From positions 1-62,041 of the forward strand of contig JAEYRK010000006.1 of NCBI GenBank assembly GCA_023435645.1: a stretch of DNA of 62,041 nucleotides. Reading direction: 5' to 3'. How positions within the stretch are numbered: position 1 is the first letter of the stretch; each line of letters opens with the position of its first letter. This document shows positions 49,736 through 58,725 of the stretch, piece by piece. Made by a program: the position numbers and the translations under genes. The notes beneath the pieces are model-generated. The model saw only the letters and a list, made by a program, of their open reading frames with translations, searched no databases and was not told where the DNA came from. The DNA comes from Bacillota bacterium. Lineage in GTDB: Bacteria > Bacillota > Clostridia > Lachnospirales > Lachnospiraceae.

Positions 49736-50851
49736 TTGAAAAAGGCTGCAATAATCACTTGGTGTAATGAAGGGATTAATTATGGACAGGTGCTTCAGGC
49801 ATATGCTATGCAGCGTATTGCAAGAAAGTATAACCTTGATTCAGTCACCATACGTTATCGGAAACCAAAGTCGGAAGAGCATATGACCGGACTTAAATTT
49901 CCGGTATTCAAAAAATGTTATGAATGGTATCTCGGACTGGAGAAAGCAGGTGCACAATCTCGTAAGGTGAAGCTTAAGTTTAATCGGTTTGTCCGAAAGA
50001 ATATAGCTTTGTCCGCACCCTGTTATTCCAAGGAGGATGTTGAGCAGGAAGTTAATAAGAATAAGTGTAATATACTTATATGCGGAAGCGATCAGATTTG
50101 GAATCCGGTTGCCTTCGATCCGATATACTATTTGGATTTTTGTGGACGGGAAATGCTGCGTATCGCATATGCACCCAGTATTGCAGAGGATGAACTGAAT
50201 TCGGGAAACAGACATATTTTTGAGAAAATGAGAACGCTGATTGATCGACTGGATTTTGTCTCTGTACGAGAGGAGGCCGGAGCAAATATCCTAAGGCAGA
50301 TCATGGACAAGCCGGTAACTGCAGTTTTAGATCCGACCTTTTTGCTAAGCCGTAAGGGCTGGGATCATATCGCTGCAAAACCCTTATATCATGATGATTA
50401 TATTTTTTGCTATGTCCTTGGGGATATTAAGCTTCACAGGGAAAATCTGCGAAGGATATCAGAAAAATATCGTACATCCAAGGTTATTTACCTAAGAACC
50501 ACAAACAGTATGCTCTCTTCCAGAGAAGAGTTCAGAGATGATATCGGCCCGGAGGAATTTGTGTCATTGATTAAGAATGCGAAAGCGGTATATACGGATT
50601 CCTTTCATGGAGTTGCATTGTCTATTAACTACGGGAGAGAATTTTATACCTGCAGAAGATATGATACAAATGCCTATAATAAGAATTCAAGGATCAGTAA
50701 TATACTAGATATTTTCGATCTGCAGAGCCGCTATATAGAAAAAAGTGAACAGATGATTGATAATGATAGGATTGATTATGAAGTAGTGAATCAAATATTG
50801 CGTAGAGAACGAATGAGAGCCTTTCAGTTTTTAGGTAATGCATTTCGATGA
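49736..50851 (+). CDS. Polysaccharide pyruvyltransferase family protein
   Basis: This 371-residue member of the pyruvyltransferase family has AAIITWCNEGINYGQVLQAY at the start, CNILICGSDQIWNPVAFDP near residue 110, SVREEAGANILR and the C-terminal YTDSFHGVALSINYGREFY. The TTG at 49736 is preferred because AGGAGG at 49722-49727 sits eight bases before it and the conserved strand starts there. The ATG at 49703 would overlap the previous gene by 14 bases without homology. It is paired with the iron-sulfur protein gene that follows, a combination frequent in polysaccharide loci of anaerobes. Confidence 0.87.
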   Translation: MKKAAIITWCNEGINYGQVLQAYAMQRIARKYNLDSVTIRYRKPKSEEHMTGLKFPVFKKCYEWYLGLEKAGAQSRKVKLKFNRFVRKNIALSAPCYSKEDVEQEVNKNKCNILICGSDQIWNPVAFDPIYYLDFCGREMLRIAYAPSIAEDELNSGNRHIFEKMRTLIDRLDFVSVREEAGANILRQIMDKPVTAVLDPTFLLSRKGWDHIAAKPLYHDDYIFCYVLGDIKLHRENLRRISEKYRTSKVIYLRTTNSMLSSREEFRDDIGPEEFVSLIKNAKAVYTDSFHGVALSINYGREFYTCRRYDTNAYNKNSRISNILDIFDLQSRYIEKSEQMIDNDRIDYEVVNQILRRERMRAFQFLGNAFR

Positions 50852-50868
50852 ATGAGGTAGGAGGGTTC

Positions 50869-52047
50869 ATGATAAATCTAGTTGAAAAAAAGCTTTGTAA
50901 CGGATGCATGGCTTGCTATAATATTTGCCCTAAAAAAGCAATTATAGTCACGAAGGATAAAGCAGGCTTTTTATATCCGAAAATCAATCATGATAGATGT
51001 ATCAGCTGTGGTAAGTGTAATCAGGTCTGTTCAGTGCTTCATAATAAGAAAACCGGAAGACATAATCAGCCTAAGATCATGGCAGCCTACAGTAAAGATA
51101 AAGAAATAAGAATAGACAGTACCTCCGGGGGAGTATTTTCGGAACTGGCAAAGGTGGTTTTTAGCAAAGGTGGGTTCGTTTCAGGAGCGGTTTATACAAA
51201 GGACCATACAGTACGACATATGATCACAGATGACAGCCGAAAATTACCTGCCATAAGAAGCTCGAAATATCTACAAAGCAATATGGGAAATATTTATCCT
51301 GAGATACAGGAGATACTGCAGCGTGGTCAGGAAGTATTGGTATGTGGTGCTCCTTGCCAAATTATGGCACTCTATAATTATCTGGGAAAAGACTATGATA
51401 ATCTGATCACCTGCGATTTCATATGCCGAGGCGTCAATTCGCCAAGAGTATTCCAGGAGTACCTGAAGCTTTTAGAGGAAAAATATAAGTCTAGAGTTAC
51501 TAAGATTAAATTTAAGAATAAAACCTATGGATGGCATTTCTTTTCCACTAAAATATGGTTTGCTAATAAAAGGCATTATATTAGTGATCGCTATACCGAT
51601 AAATTCATGAAGGGTTACTTAGAATATAATTTGTTTATGAGGGAATCCTGCTATTCCTGTCCTTTCAAGGATATTCCCAGGGTATCTGATATTACTCTGG
51701 CTGACTTCTGGGGAATTGAGCTGCTTCATCCGGAAATGGACCAAAACTTAGGTACTTCCATGGTCATGCTGAACTCGGACAAAGGGGAAAAAGTGTTTGA
51801 CAGCATGAAGCATGCCATGATATATAAGGAATCCTCCCTAGGTAATGTTCGTAAGGGAAATCCCTGTCTTCTGACATCCCCTAAGAAAATGGCATACAGT
51901 GATAAATTCTTAGATGACTTAGCTCAATTGCCGTTTAGGGATGTATGGAATAAGTACATACCTGACAATACGAAGGATAAAAAGACCAAGTTGTTCATAA
52001 ACAGAAATCTATTAAGGGTAAAGCTCTTGTATAAGAGTAAACGGTAA
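50869..52047 (+). CDS. Coenzyme F420 hydrogenase/dehydrogenase beta-subunit family iron-sulfur protein
   Basis: This 392-residue protein has an N-terminal ferredoxin domain with two 4Fe-4S motifs, CNGCMACYNICPKKAI at 11-26 and CISCGKCNQVC near 46-56. The FrhB-type N- and C-terminal domains follow (LVCGAPCQIMALYNYLG, CDFICRGVNSPRVFQEYL, SCYSCPFKDIPRVSDITLAD). Family members in exopolysaccharide loci are thought to reduce or modify sugars or lipids with low-potential electrons. The substrate is unknown. The start at 50869 follows AGGAGGG closely. The alternative ATG at 50848 overlaps the pyruvyltransferase stop by four bases. Confidence 0.88.
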   Translation: MINLVEKKLCNGCMACYNICPKKAIIVTKDKAGFLYPKINHDRCISCGKCNQVCSVLHNKKTGRHNQPKIMAAYSKDKEIRIDSTSGGVFSELAKVVFSKGGFVSGAVYTKDHTVRHMITDDSRKLPAIRSSKYLQSNMGNIYPEIQEILQRGQEVLVCGAPCQIMALYNYLGKDYDNLITCDFICRGVNSPRVFQEYLKLLEEKYKSRVTKIKFKNKTYGWHFFSTKIWFANKRHYISDRYTDKFMKGYLEYNLFMRESCYSCPFKDIPRVSDITLADFWGIELLHPEMDQNLGTSMVMLNSDKGEKVFDSMKHAMIYKESSLGNVRKGNPCLLTSPKKMAYSDKFLDDLAQLPFRDVWNKYIPDNTKDKKTKLFINRNLLRVKLLYKSKR

Positions 52048-52889
52048 TGACTATGATGTATGTAACCTTGAATAATGGTGTGAAAATGCCTTGCTTAGGG
52101 CTGGGCACGTATCCTATGAATGGAGATACCCTTACAAAAGTGGCAAAGGAAGCCATAGAGGTAGGGTATCGGAGCTTTGATACGGCCACTGCCTATAAGA
52201 ATGAAGATTATTTGGGAAATGCCTTGCAGGAAGCAATGCTGGGCGGTATCAGCAGAACAGATTTGTTCATCACAACAAAAGTAAGTAATAAATGGCAGCG
52301 TGACGGAGATATTAGAAAAACCTTATTGGCATCCCTTAAAAGACTACATTTGGATTATGTGGACTTATATCTGATGCATTGGCCGAATCCTGAAACCTTT
52401 GTTGATACCTGGGGTAAGATGGAGGAACTCTATCACGAAGGTAAGGCAAGGGCAATCGGTGTCAGTAACTTTCATGAGCATCATTTGCAGTCTTTATTAA
52501 AGCGGTCATCCCTTGTTCCTGCTGTAAACCAGGTGGAATTACACCCACTGCTGAATCAAAGCAAACTAGTGAACTATTGTGCATCACTGGGGATAAGAAT
52601 GGTATCGTATTCGCCCCTTGCACGGATGGATGAAAGATTAATCAAGCATCCTGTACTGCAAAAGATTGCCGAAAGACATAAGAAATCTGTTCCGCAGGTG
52701 ATATTACGTTGGAATATACAGCTTGGATATGCAGTGATTCCTAAGACGGAAAACTCGGAACGCTTAAGAGCCAATCTTGATCTGTTTGACTTTAAGCTGA
52801 CCGATGATGAAATAAAGAATATCAATAAAATAAACGAGGATTACAGAGTCAGATTTAACCCGGATACCTGTGATTACAGTAAATTATGA
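52047..52889 (+). CDS. Aldo/keto reductase
   Basis: This 280-residue NADPH-dependent reductase has a TIM barrel. The catalytic tetrad is visible: Asp and Tyr in SFDTATAYKNED, Lys in FITTKVSNKW and His in LYLMHWPNPE. Later signatures are GKARAIGVSNFHEHHL and the cofactor region AVIPKTENSERLRANL. It belongs to the 2,5-diketogluconate-reductase-like AKR subgroup. The ATG overlaps the stop of the iron-sulfur gene (TAATG), so they are translationally coupled. A role in reducing a sugar to an alditol for the CDP-alditol cassette is possible but unproven. Confidence 0.93.
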   Translation: MTMMYVTLNNGVKMPCLGLGTYPMNGDTLTKVAKEAIEVGYRSFDTATAYKNEDYLGNALQEAMLGGISRTDLFITTKVSNKWQRDGDIRKTLLASLKRLHLDYVDLYLMHWPNPETFVDTWGKMEELYHEGKARAIGVSNFHEHHLQSLLKRSSLVPAVNQVELHPLLNQSKLVNYCASLGIRMVSYSPLARMDERLIKHPVLQKIAERHKKSVPQVILRWNIQLGYAVIPKTENSERLRANLDLFDFKLTDDEIKNINKINEDYRVRFNPDTCDYSKL

Positions 52890-52907
52890 AAATAGGAGGA
52901 ATGCTGC

Positions 52908-53558
52908 ATGCTTCGATTAGGAGAAATGGATATCGATGAATTAAGAGATATTTGTATCTTCAAGTATTTACAATGGAATCATATCAGAAAGGATATTCTG
53001 GGGCCGGGAAAAATTCTTCCGTATAAGGGTGCCTTAATTGAGATCCAACCGGGCGGCAAAATCACAGTGAACGGCTCGCTCAAACTAGGCACAAATAAGA
53101 TTAAGGGATCAAAAGCTGAGACCTGGGTTAGGGTGGGAGCAAATGCATCAGTAAAAATAAATGGTGACTTCTCTGTATTTTGTCAGAATGATATCAGGGT
53201 ATTTGATCGTGGGGAATTGAAGCTAGGCAGCGGGTACATCAACCAGGGAGGAGTGATATCCTGCTATAAGGCAATCACGATAGGCAATGACGTGAAGATA
53301 GCACGGCAGGTCTTTATCTATGATAACGACTACCATAAGATAAAAAATCAGGAAAACAAAGTCACAAACACTCCACAACCTATCATGATCGGGAATCATG
53401 TTTGGATTGGAAGTAAAGCAACGATTTTAAAAGGAGTGACAATAGGGGATGGTGCAATTGTAGCAGCGAACTCTCTTGTTAATCGGGATGTTCCACCTAA
53501 CTGTCTTGTTGCAGGAAACCCTGCCAGAGTAATAAGAGATAATGTGATTTGGGAATAG
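52908..53558 (+). CDS. Hexapeptide-repeat (LbH) acyltransferase
   Basis: This 216-residue protein has a left-handed beta-helix. Imperfect hexapeptide repeats run from about residue 40 (GALIEIQPGGKITVNGSL) to the C-terminus. The acetyltransferase signature is IGNHVWIGSKATILKGVTIG, then GAIVAANSLVNRDVPPN and AGNPARVI. The likely reaction is O- or N-acetylation of a sugar by acetyl-CoA. His in YDNDYHKI is the probable base. AGGAGG lies eight bases before the ATG. It sits between the reductase and the second Maf gene, so it probably acts on the island's glycan or on a nonulosonate precursor. Confidence 0.9.
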   Translation: MLRLGEMDIDELRDICIFKYLQWNHIRKDILGPGKILPYKGALIEIQPGGKITVNGSLKLGTNKIKGSKAETWVRVGANASVKINGDFSVFCQNDIRVFDRGELKLGSGYINQGGVISCYKAITIGNDVKIARQVFIYDNDYHKIKNQENKVTNTPQPIMIGNHVWIGSKATILKGVTIGDGAIVAANSLVNRDVPPNCLVAGNPARVIRDNVIWE

Positions 53559-53624
53559 GAGTAACGAATGAACCTTGCTGGGTCTTGTTATTTGAGATTT
53601 CAGTGATAACCGGAGGAGCAAAAA

Positions 53625-55304
53625 TTGGTGGAGCAAATAGAAAGAATATTTCAGATAAATATTCAATTAGTAGTAAACCTGGATAAGGCTGTATATTATT
53701 TTAGAACGCAAAACTATGATACCGGACTCAGATTGGTGAACCACATATTAGTTCAGATTTCATCATTCCTTAACAAGCTGATGGCAGAGAAGGAGTATTT
53801 TAATCAAGGCAATCGATTGGTGGATGAAGATCTGCTAATGGGTATGCTGCAGTGTCAGATGGAGGCACAGGAGAATAAGGATTATCTTCTGTTGGCTGAC
53901 CTCTATGAGCTTCAGTTAATTCCGTACCTCTTACAATTGCAGGAGGCAATCATACAAAAAGAGAACTCTGCTCCGGACTTCGGCCATTACCTCGAGAATC
54001 TAAAAATATTACAGAGGAAGGATAGGGAACTGTATGAAAGGATAAGTACGCTTCCACCACCTCTGACACTGGCAGAGCGAGGCTACCTGGCAGAATATAC
54101 CGCATGTGGTCTACCCACCATGGCAATCCTTGAGAAGCAGCGAAGGTACTATTTACACAGTAACAATCAGGTAATCAGAGAAGCTTTCACTCTGGCGTTA
54201 TCATGGTATTCATTGGATAAATCTCAGTATATCATTTACGGATTAGGGTTAGGATATCATATCAGAGAGTTGAGGGGAGTGAGTAATAGCATCACAATCA
54301 CTGTATACGAAAGTGATCTTAATGTTATACAGGCAGCCTTCGCATTCAGTGATATGAAAAGTATGTTGCATAATAATATAGAGCTGGTATACGATCCTGA
54401 TTTTAGTAAGCTGGTTACTGCTGTTTCTCTTATGGATCAGAATACAGAGTTCTTTATCCATTATCCATCACTGAGAAACATTAAGAGCACAATCATTAAG
54501 GAAAAACTGGAGAATTATTTTATACAGCAAAGCTCCATACGAAATCAAGGAAACCTGCTCATGGATAATTTTAGAGATAATATTTTACATTATAACAGCT
54601 TTATTGATGACTTGAAGGAAGCTTATCAGGATAGGGATTTATACATCGTTGCAGCAGGCCCCTCACTGGATAAGAACTTCCAACAGCTGAAGGAGGTCGG
54701 TGAGAAAGGCATAATCCTTGCGACCGGAACCGTCTTCAAGAAATTAATGAATGCAGGGATTAAGCCAGATTATGTGCTGGTTACGGACCCGAATGCCAGG
54801 GTCTATAAGCAGATCGCTGGATTGGAGTCTTGTGATGTCCCAATGCTATATTTATCAACTGCTTATAAAGGCTTTGCAGCTAATTATAAAGGAAAGAAGT
54901 ATCTAATTTGTCAGAAGAATTATCCCCAGGCAGAGGAATTTGCCAGGAAGCAAGGGTTAATGCTATTTCAAACCGGCGGCTCAGTTAGTACGACGGCCCT
55001 GGATATCGGTATTTCATTCGGCTGTAGCCGCATTATCTTCTTAGGGCTTGATTTGGCTTATACGGATAATTATGCCCATGCCAAGGACACCTCCCGCAGG
55101 GATGCTACCCAGATACAGGATATGAGGCAGGTGGAAGACCTTCAGGGCAACCTGATCAACACCAGTCGCAGTCTGGATATATTCCGTGTCTGGATCGAAG
55201 CCCGTATTCGGGATGTCAAGGGAATTGAGTTTATCGATGCTACGGAAGGCGGAGCGAAGATTAAGGGGATGAGGATTGCGAAATTAAAAGAGTTATTATC
55301 ATAG
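53625..55304 (+). CDS. maf: Maf/DUF115 flagellin glycosyltransferase, second copy
   Basis: This 559-residue protein has an N-terminal Maf region at about 1-310: NLDKAVYYFRTQNYDTGL, YIIYGLGLGYHIREL, VYESDLNVIQAAFAFSDMK and FFIHYPSLRNIKS. The DUF115/MptE-like domain starts near 320 with VAAGPSLDKNFQQL at 342-355, DYVLVTDPNARVY, LFQTGGSVSTTALDIG and IFLGLDLAYTDNYAHA. It is clearly distinct from the first Maf at 33195. The start is TTG, eight bases after GGAGG at 53612-53616. A GTG one codon on is possible. Two Maf proteins with one flagellin suggest two sugars or one protein with another acceptor. Confidence 0.92.
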   Translation: MVEQIERIFQINIQLVVNLDKAVYYFRTQNYDTGLRLVNHILVQISSFLNKLMAEKEYFNQGNRLVDEDLLMGMLQCQMEAQENKDYLLLADLYELQLIPYLLQLQEAIIQKENSAPDFGHYLENLKILQRKDRELYERISTLPPPLTLAERGYLAEYTACGLPTMAILEKQRRYYLHSNNQVIREAFTLALSWYSLDKSQYIIYGLGLGYHIRELRGVSNSITITVYESDLNVIQAAFAFSDMKSMLHNNIELVYDPDFSKLVTAVSLMDQNTEFFIHYPSLRNIKSTIIKEKLENYFIQQSSIRNQGNLLMDNFRDNILHYNSFIDDLKEAYQDRDLYIVAAGPSLDKNFQQLKEVGEKGIILATGTVFKKLMNAGIKPDYVLVTDPNARVYKQIAGLESCDVPMLYLSTAYKGFAANYKGKKYLICQKNYPQAEEFARKQGLMLFQTGGSVSTTALDIGISFGCSRIIFLGLDLAYTDNYAHAKDTSRRDATQIQDMRQVEDLQGNLINTSRSLDIFRVWIEARIRDVKGIEFIDATEGGAKIKGMRIAKLKELLS

Positions 55305-55318
55305 AGTGTAATAAGCAG

Positions 55319-55420
55319 AGCGTGTAATTATAACTTCCTATGGAGACTGTTTATCAATCGTTGCGTACCATGAGCGGAACATAAGAGGAGCGGTCTTAGA
55401 GGGAAGGATAGTTACACGCT
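55319..55420 (+). repeat. Long inverted repeat after the second maf gene
   Basis: AGCGTGTAATTATAACTTCC at 55319-55338 is nearly complementary to the segment 55402-55420 ending GTTACACGCT, giving a stem of about 19 bases with a short bulge and a loop of about 63 bases. CATTTTAT follows. It could be a weak terminator or an RNA-stability element. The rest of the gap 55305-55658 has a weaker GGAAAA/TTTTCC pairing near 55451-55486 and a possible promoter. Confidence 0.5.
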
Positions 55421-55485
55421 CATTTTATCTGAAGTCTATGGAAGGATTCATGGGAAAAAAGCACTAAAGATTTATTAGCTTTTCC

Positions 55486-55514
55486 TTGTTTTCAGATGGA
55501 AAATAGACTAAAAT
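55486..55514 (+). promoter_or_regulatory. Possible sigma-A promoter for the secreted protein gene
   Basis: TTGTTT at 55486-55491 and TAAAAT at 55509-55514 are separated by 17 bases. It lies about 145 bases upstream of the ATG at 55659, in the longest intergenic gap of the island, so a separate start for the last unit is plausible. Confidence 0.4.
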
Positions 55515-55658
55515 AGTATGAAAGAAGGTTTATGAAATACAGGATCATACCGATACTTATTATGACGATGACAGAAGATAGCCAAAGGGCTAACATAGCA
55601 TACAACTAAGAAGGAAAAATAGGTTTTCCGGATGGTTTACAAGGACGGAGGTATACTT

Positions 55659-57674
55659 ATGAGAAAGTTACAATTAACGAAGGGAAAGCTATTCCTAGGC
55701 TTCGCATTCATGGTCGGATTATTATTTCTACCGGACCACAGGGCATCTGCCTCCGGCATCGTGGAACCGGTTACCGTAGATACGGTGGATTATGAAGAGG
55801 AAGAAATTGTTCTGAAAAATAACGGGAATACGAAGATTTATTTTGCCACTGAGGTGGAAGCAGCCAGAGGAAATTGGGAGGCTATGCCTGCGGATGCCGG
55901 AGATTACTCCCGGTTGGATTTCTCCTGGGTAACCAGTACTTTGGAGAATATCATTAAGGTGAAGGGCGGAGATGATCCCACCGGAACCCAATCCCGAATC
56001 GTTTTACCGGAGCGGACCTCGAAGCTGGATATCTCCATCAATTATTCCAATATTTATACACTGACAAGTAATTCAATTGCACCGCTACTGAATATCATGA
56101 CTACCGCCGGAACCAGTGCGGAGCCAATCACCTTCAATGACCTGGAATGGAAGAAGGGAGATAACGGTAAGTGGAAGGATATCAATCTGCTGACCGTGAC
56201 TCAGCTGGAGAAATATCAGATCAAGGGAACGGACCTGTACTTTAGAATCAAAGCGGTCAATGACATTACCCGGACGGATCCTGTCAGCGGAAAGCTAATA
56301 TATCCCGATGGCAGCAGGGGAAGACGGGCCAGCTCACAGACAAAGGTGAAGATTAATAAAAAGGTTACGGCTATGGTGGTTGGCATTGACGGCTCTAAAT
56401 TCACTGCTGATATCAGATACGGCAAAGAATACCGGGCAACCATCGGAACGAACACGACAGACGGCTGGATCAAGGTAACGGATAAGGCAGCGAAGAGACT
56501 TGACCTCGGTGAAGTGATCAAGGAGCTGTACGCTAATCCCGCTGATATTCCGAATGGCATCACTGAACCGTATCCTGCCATGTTCCTAGAGATTAGGAAT
56601 TATGCTACCTCGAAAGCAGCAGCCTCTAAAATTACGGAAATTATCTTAAATGAACAGAGGGTACTGGATGATGCATTGTTAGTGGAAGGGCCTGCGCCTA
56701 AGGGCTCCCCTGCTACGGATCAAAATATTTATCTTTCCTACACCGGAGATAAGAATGTCGTCATTACCATCCCTTCCGCTTCCGCAAGCAATCCTTACGA
56801 ATATTGTGTGATTAAGCCCGGTGATACCCTAGACCTGAGCAAGACCGTGTGGTCCTCCATAACCAAGGGAACGGATGTCAAGGTGCTTAAGAGCAAAGCG
56901 GTAGATAACGGAAGGCTATACATCAGACAGAAGGAAATCAAGTCCAAGCAGGCGACGAAGACGAATGCGGCTATAGGCTACGAGCTGGCCTCTACGGTCA
57001 TATTTTATGATATCAAGTATCCGAATTTGCCGACCGTTGAAAAGGGTAGCTTTACCTTTGTGAAGAACATTACTCTGGATAGCAATAAGATAGAATTTGA
57101 TATTGTGCTGAATGCTGCCGGTAGGGAAGCCTACGAAAGAGAAATCAAGAGTATTAAGCTTGGAACCAAGGATATCTCCTTCACAGCGAAATACACTCCC
57201 GATATCACGGAAACGCAGCCATTTGACAAGACCAACTCCTATGTCATTACGGTCACCCTGGATCAGACCTCCCTACAGAACACACCGAATTGCTATAACA
57301 GAGCCCTTGCGATTACCTTTACGAATGGTACGGTGAACAAGACCTCGGTACTTCTGACTGTGAAATATCCGACGGAAGCCCTTGCCCTAACGGCAACACC
57401 CTCCAAGGGTGAAGCAGGGAAGACGAAGGTCAGTGTTGTAACCTCCCTGGGAGAAGGAAATGCCTACTGCTACATGATTACTCCTGAGTCAATGACGGGT
57501 AAGATTTTTGTGGAGGACAAGATTACGAACCATACCGGAGCTTTGCCGTTCACACCAGGAGCTGAACTACCGGTCGCAGATAAAAATCACTTGACGATTA
57601 TTGAGTATCATATCTCTACCGGACATTTTGTGAAATATAAGAGTATTCCAATTACTCCTGAGGTAATCGGATAA
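55659..57674 (+). CDS. Secreted protein of unknown function
   Basis: This 671-residue protein has a type I signal peptide (basic MRKLQLTKGK, hydrophobic LFLGFAFMVGLLFL, probable cleavage after ASA near residue 32). The mature part is rich in Thr, Lys and Asp, without cysteine-rich or catalytic motifs I recognise. Several stretches look like beta-sandwich strands (VMEP-like VEPVTVDTVDYEEEEIVLKN, then YLSYTGDKNVVITIPSAS, KYTPDITETQPFDKTNSYVI). No LPXTG, choline- or SLH-type anchor is seen at the C-terminus. Start 55659 follows CGGAGG; the upstream ATG lacks one. Possible roles are a surface or filament-associated protein or a glycan acceptor; none is proven. Confidence 0.8.
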   Translation: MRKLQLTKGKLFLGFAFMVGLLFLPDHRASASGIVEPVTVDTVDYEEEEIVLKNNGNTKIYFATEVEAARGNWEAMPADAGDYSRLDFSWVTSTLENIIKVKGGDDPTGTQSRIVLPERTSKLDISINYSNIYTLTSNSIAPLLNIMTTAGTSAEPITFNDLEWKKGDNGKWKDINLLTVTQLEKYQIKGTDLYFRIKAVNDITRTDPVSGKLIYPDGSRGRRASSQTKVKINKKVTAMVVGIDGSKFTADIRYGKEYRATIGTNTTDGWIKVTDKAAKRLDLGEVIKELYANPADIPNGITEPYPAMFLEIRNYATSKAAASKITEIILNEQRVLDDALLVEGPAPKGSPATDQNIYLSYTGDKNVVITIPSASASNPYEYCVIKPGDTLDLSKTVWSSITKGTDVKVLKSKAVDNGRLYIRQKEIKSKQATKTNAAIGYELASTVIFYDIKYPNLPTVEKGSFTFVKNITLDSNKIEFDIVLNAAGREAYEREIKSIKLGTKDISFTAKYTPDITETQPFDKTNSYVITVTLDQTSLQNTPNCYNRALAITFTNGTVNKTSVLLTVKYPTEALALTATPSKGEAGKTKVSVVTSLGEGNAYCYMITPESMTGKIFVEDKITNHTGALPFTPGAELPVADKNHLTIIEYHISTGHFVKYKSIPITPEVIG

Positions 57675-57690
57675 GATAGGAGAACCCGAC

Positions 57691-58719
57691 ATGATAACCG
57701 TCAGTGTGTGTATGATAGTAAAGGATGAGGAGGCAGTTCTGGGAAGATGCCTGGACTCCCTCTCCGGACTGGCAGATGAAATAATTATTGTAGATACAGG
57801 TTCCCGGGATGCCACCAAACAGGTGGCATCCCGCTATACGGATAAAATCTATGATTTTCAATGGATCGACGATTTTGCTGCTGCCAGGAATGAATCCTTT
57901 GCTAGGGCAACCATGGATTATATCTATGCTGCGGATGCGGATGAGGTGATTGATGAGGAGAATAGGGAACGCTTTCGTATTCTGAAGCAGACTCTTTTAC
58001 CGGAGATTGAGATTGTTCAGATGAAGTATGCCAATCAGCTGGAGCATAATACAACCTATAACTTCAATGAGGAATACCGGCCGAAGCTTTATAAAAGGGT
58101 CAGGAACTTCCGCTTTGTGGATCCGATTCATGAAAGTGTGCTTCTATCTCCCGTGGTCTATGACAGTGATATTGTAATTCAGCACCTGCCCCAGGGCAAC
58201 CATGCTGCGAGGGATTTCAAAGCCTTCCGCAAGGTAATTGACAAGGAGGGTAAGCTTTCTGCGAAGCTGTATGAGATGTATGCAAAGGAACTGTTCATTG
58301 CAGGAGAGGAGCAGGATTTCATAGATGCCAGCCCCTATTACAGCAGCTTTGCCGAGCATATGGATTGCACGGAACGACAGCGTAAAATATACGAATGTGT
58401 TCTGACTAGAGCTTACAGGCTGCAGAATAATATAAGCGGAATCCTCAAATACAGCTTGAAAAATCTTGCAGATGGCAAGGCTTCTGCTGAGGTTTGCTAT
58501 GAGTTGGGGGAGTATTTCTATAGGCTTGGGGATTATAAGGAGGCCGCCCTATGGTTTTATAATGCTGCCTATGAGACAGAATGTGAATTGAATATCCGCT
58601 ATGGAGGAGATTATCCCCTGAAACGTCTGGCGGATTGCTATGGTAATATGGGGGACAGGCAGCAGGAACAGGCTTACCGTGACCTATCTGAAGCCTGGTA
58701 CCGAGAGAATATGAGGTGA
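57691..58719 (+). CDS. GT2 glycosyltransferase with TPR-like tail
   Basis: This 342-residue protein has a GT-A domain at 1-215: TVSVCMIVKDEEAVLGRCLD, DTGSRD at 35-40 and the metal-binding motif ADADE at 81-85, followed by KLYKRVRNFRFVDPIHE. This is the SunS-like/TPR-fused GT2 group in Firmicutes. The tail (about 220-340) has helical repeats (ASAEVCYELGEYFYRLGDY) characteristic of TPR. TPR-linked GT2 enzymes often act on proteins. It follows the secreted protein gene by 16 bases and may modify it or flagellin. GATAGGAG is the ribosome-binding site. Confidence 0.88.
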   Translation: MITVSVCMIVKDEEAVLGRCLDSLSGLADEIIIVDTGSRDATKQVASRYTDKIYDFQWIDDFAAARNESFARATMDYIYAADADEVIDEENRERFRILKQTLLPEIEIVQMKYANQLEHNTTYNFNEEYRPKLYKRVRNFRFVDPIHESVLLSPVVYDSDIVIQHLPQGNHAARDFKAFRKVIDKEGKLSAKLYEMYAKELFIAGEEQDFIDASPYYSSFAEHMDCTERQRKIYECVLTRAYRLQNNISGILKYSLKNLADGKASAEVCYELGEYFYRLGDYKEAALWFYNAAYETECELNIRYGGDYPLKRLADCYGNMGDRQQEQAYRDLSEAWYRENMR

Positions 58720-58725
58720 GCTTAT

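Noticed and set aside
55530..55556. ACCGATAC before the secreted protein gene as a sigma-28 promoter
   Set aside because: The expected -35 position reads TTAT rather than TAAA, and the -10 also deviates.
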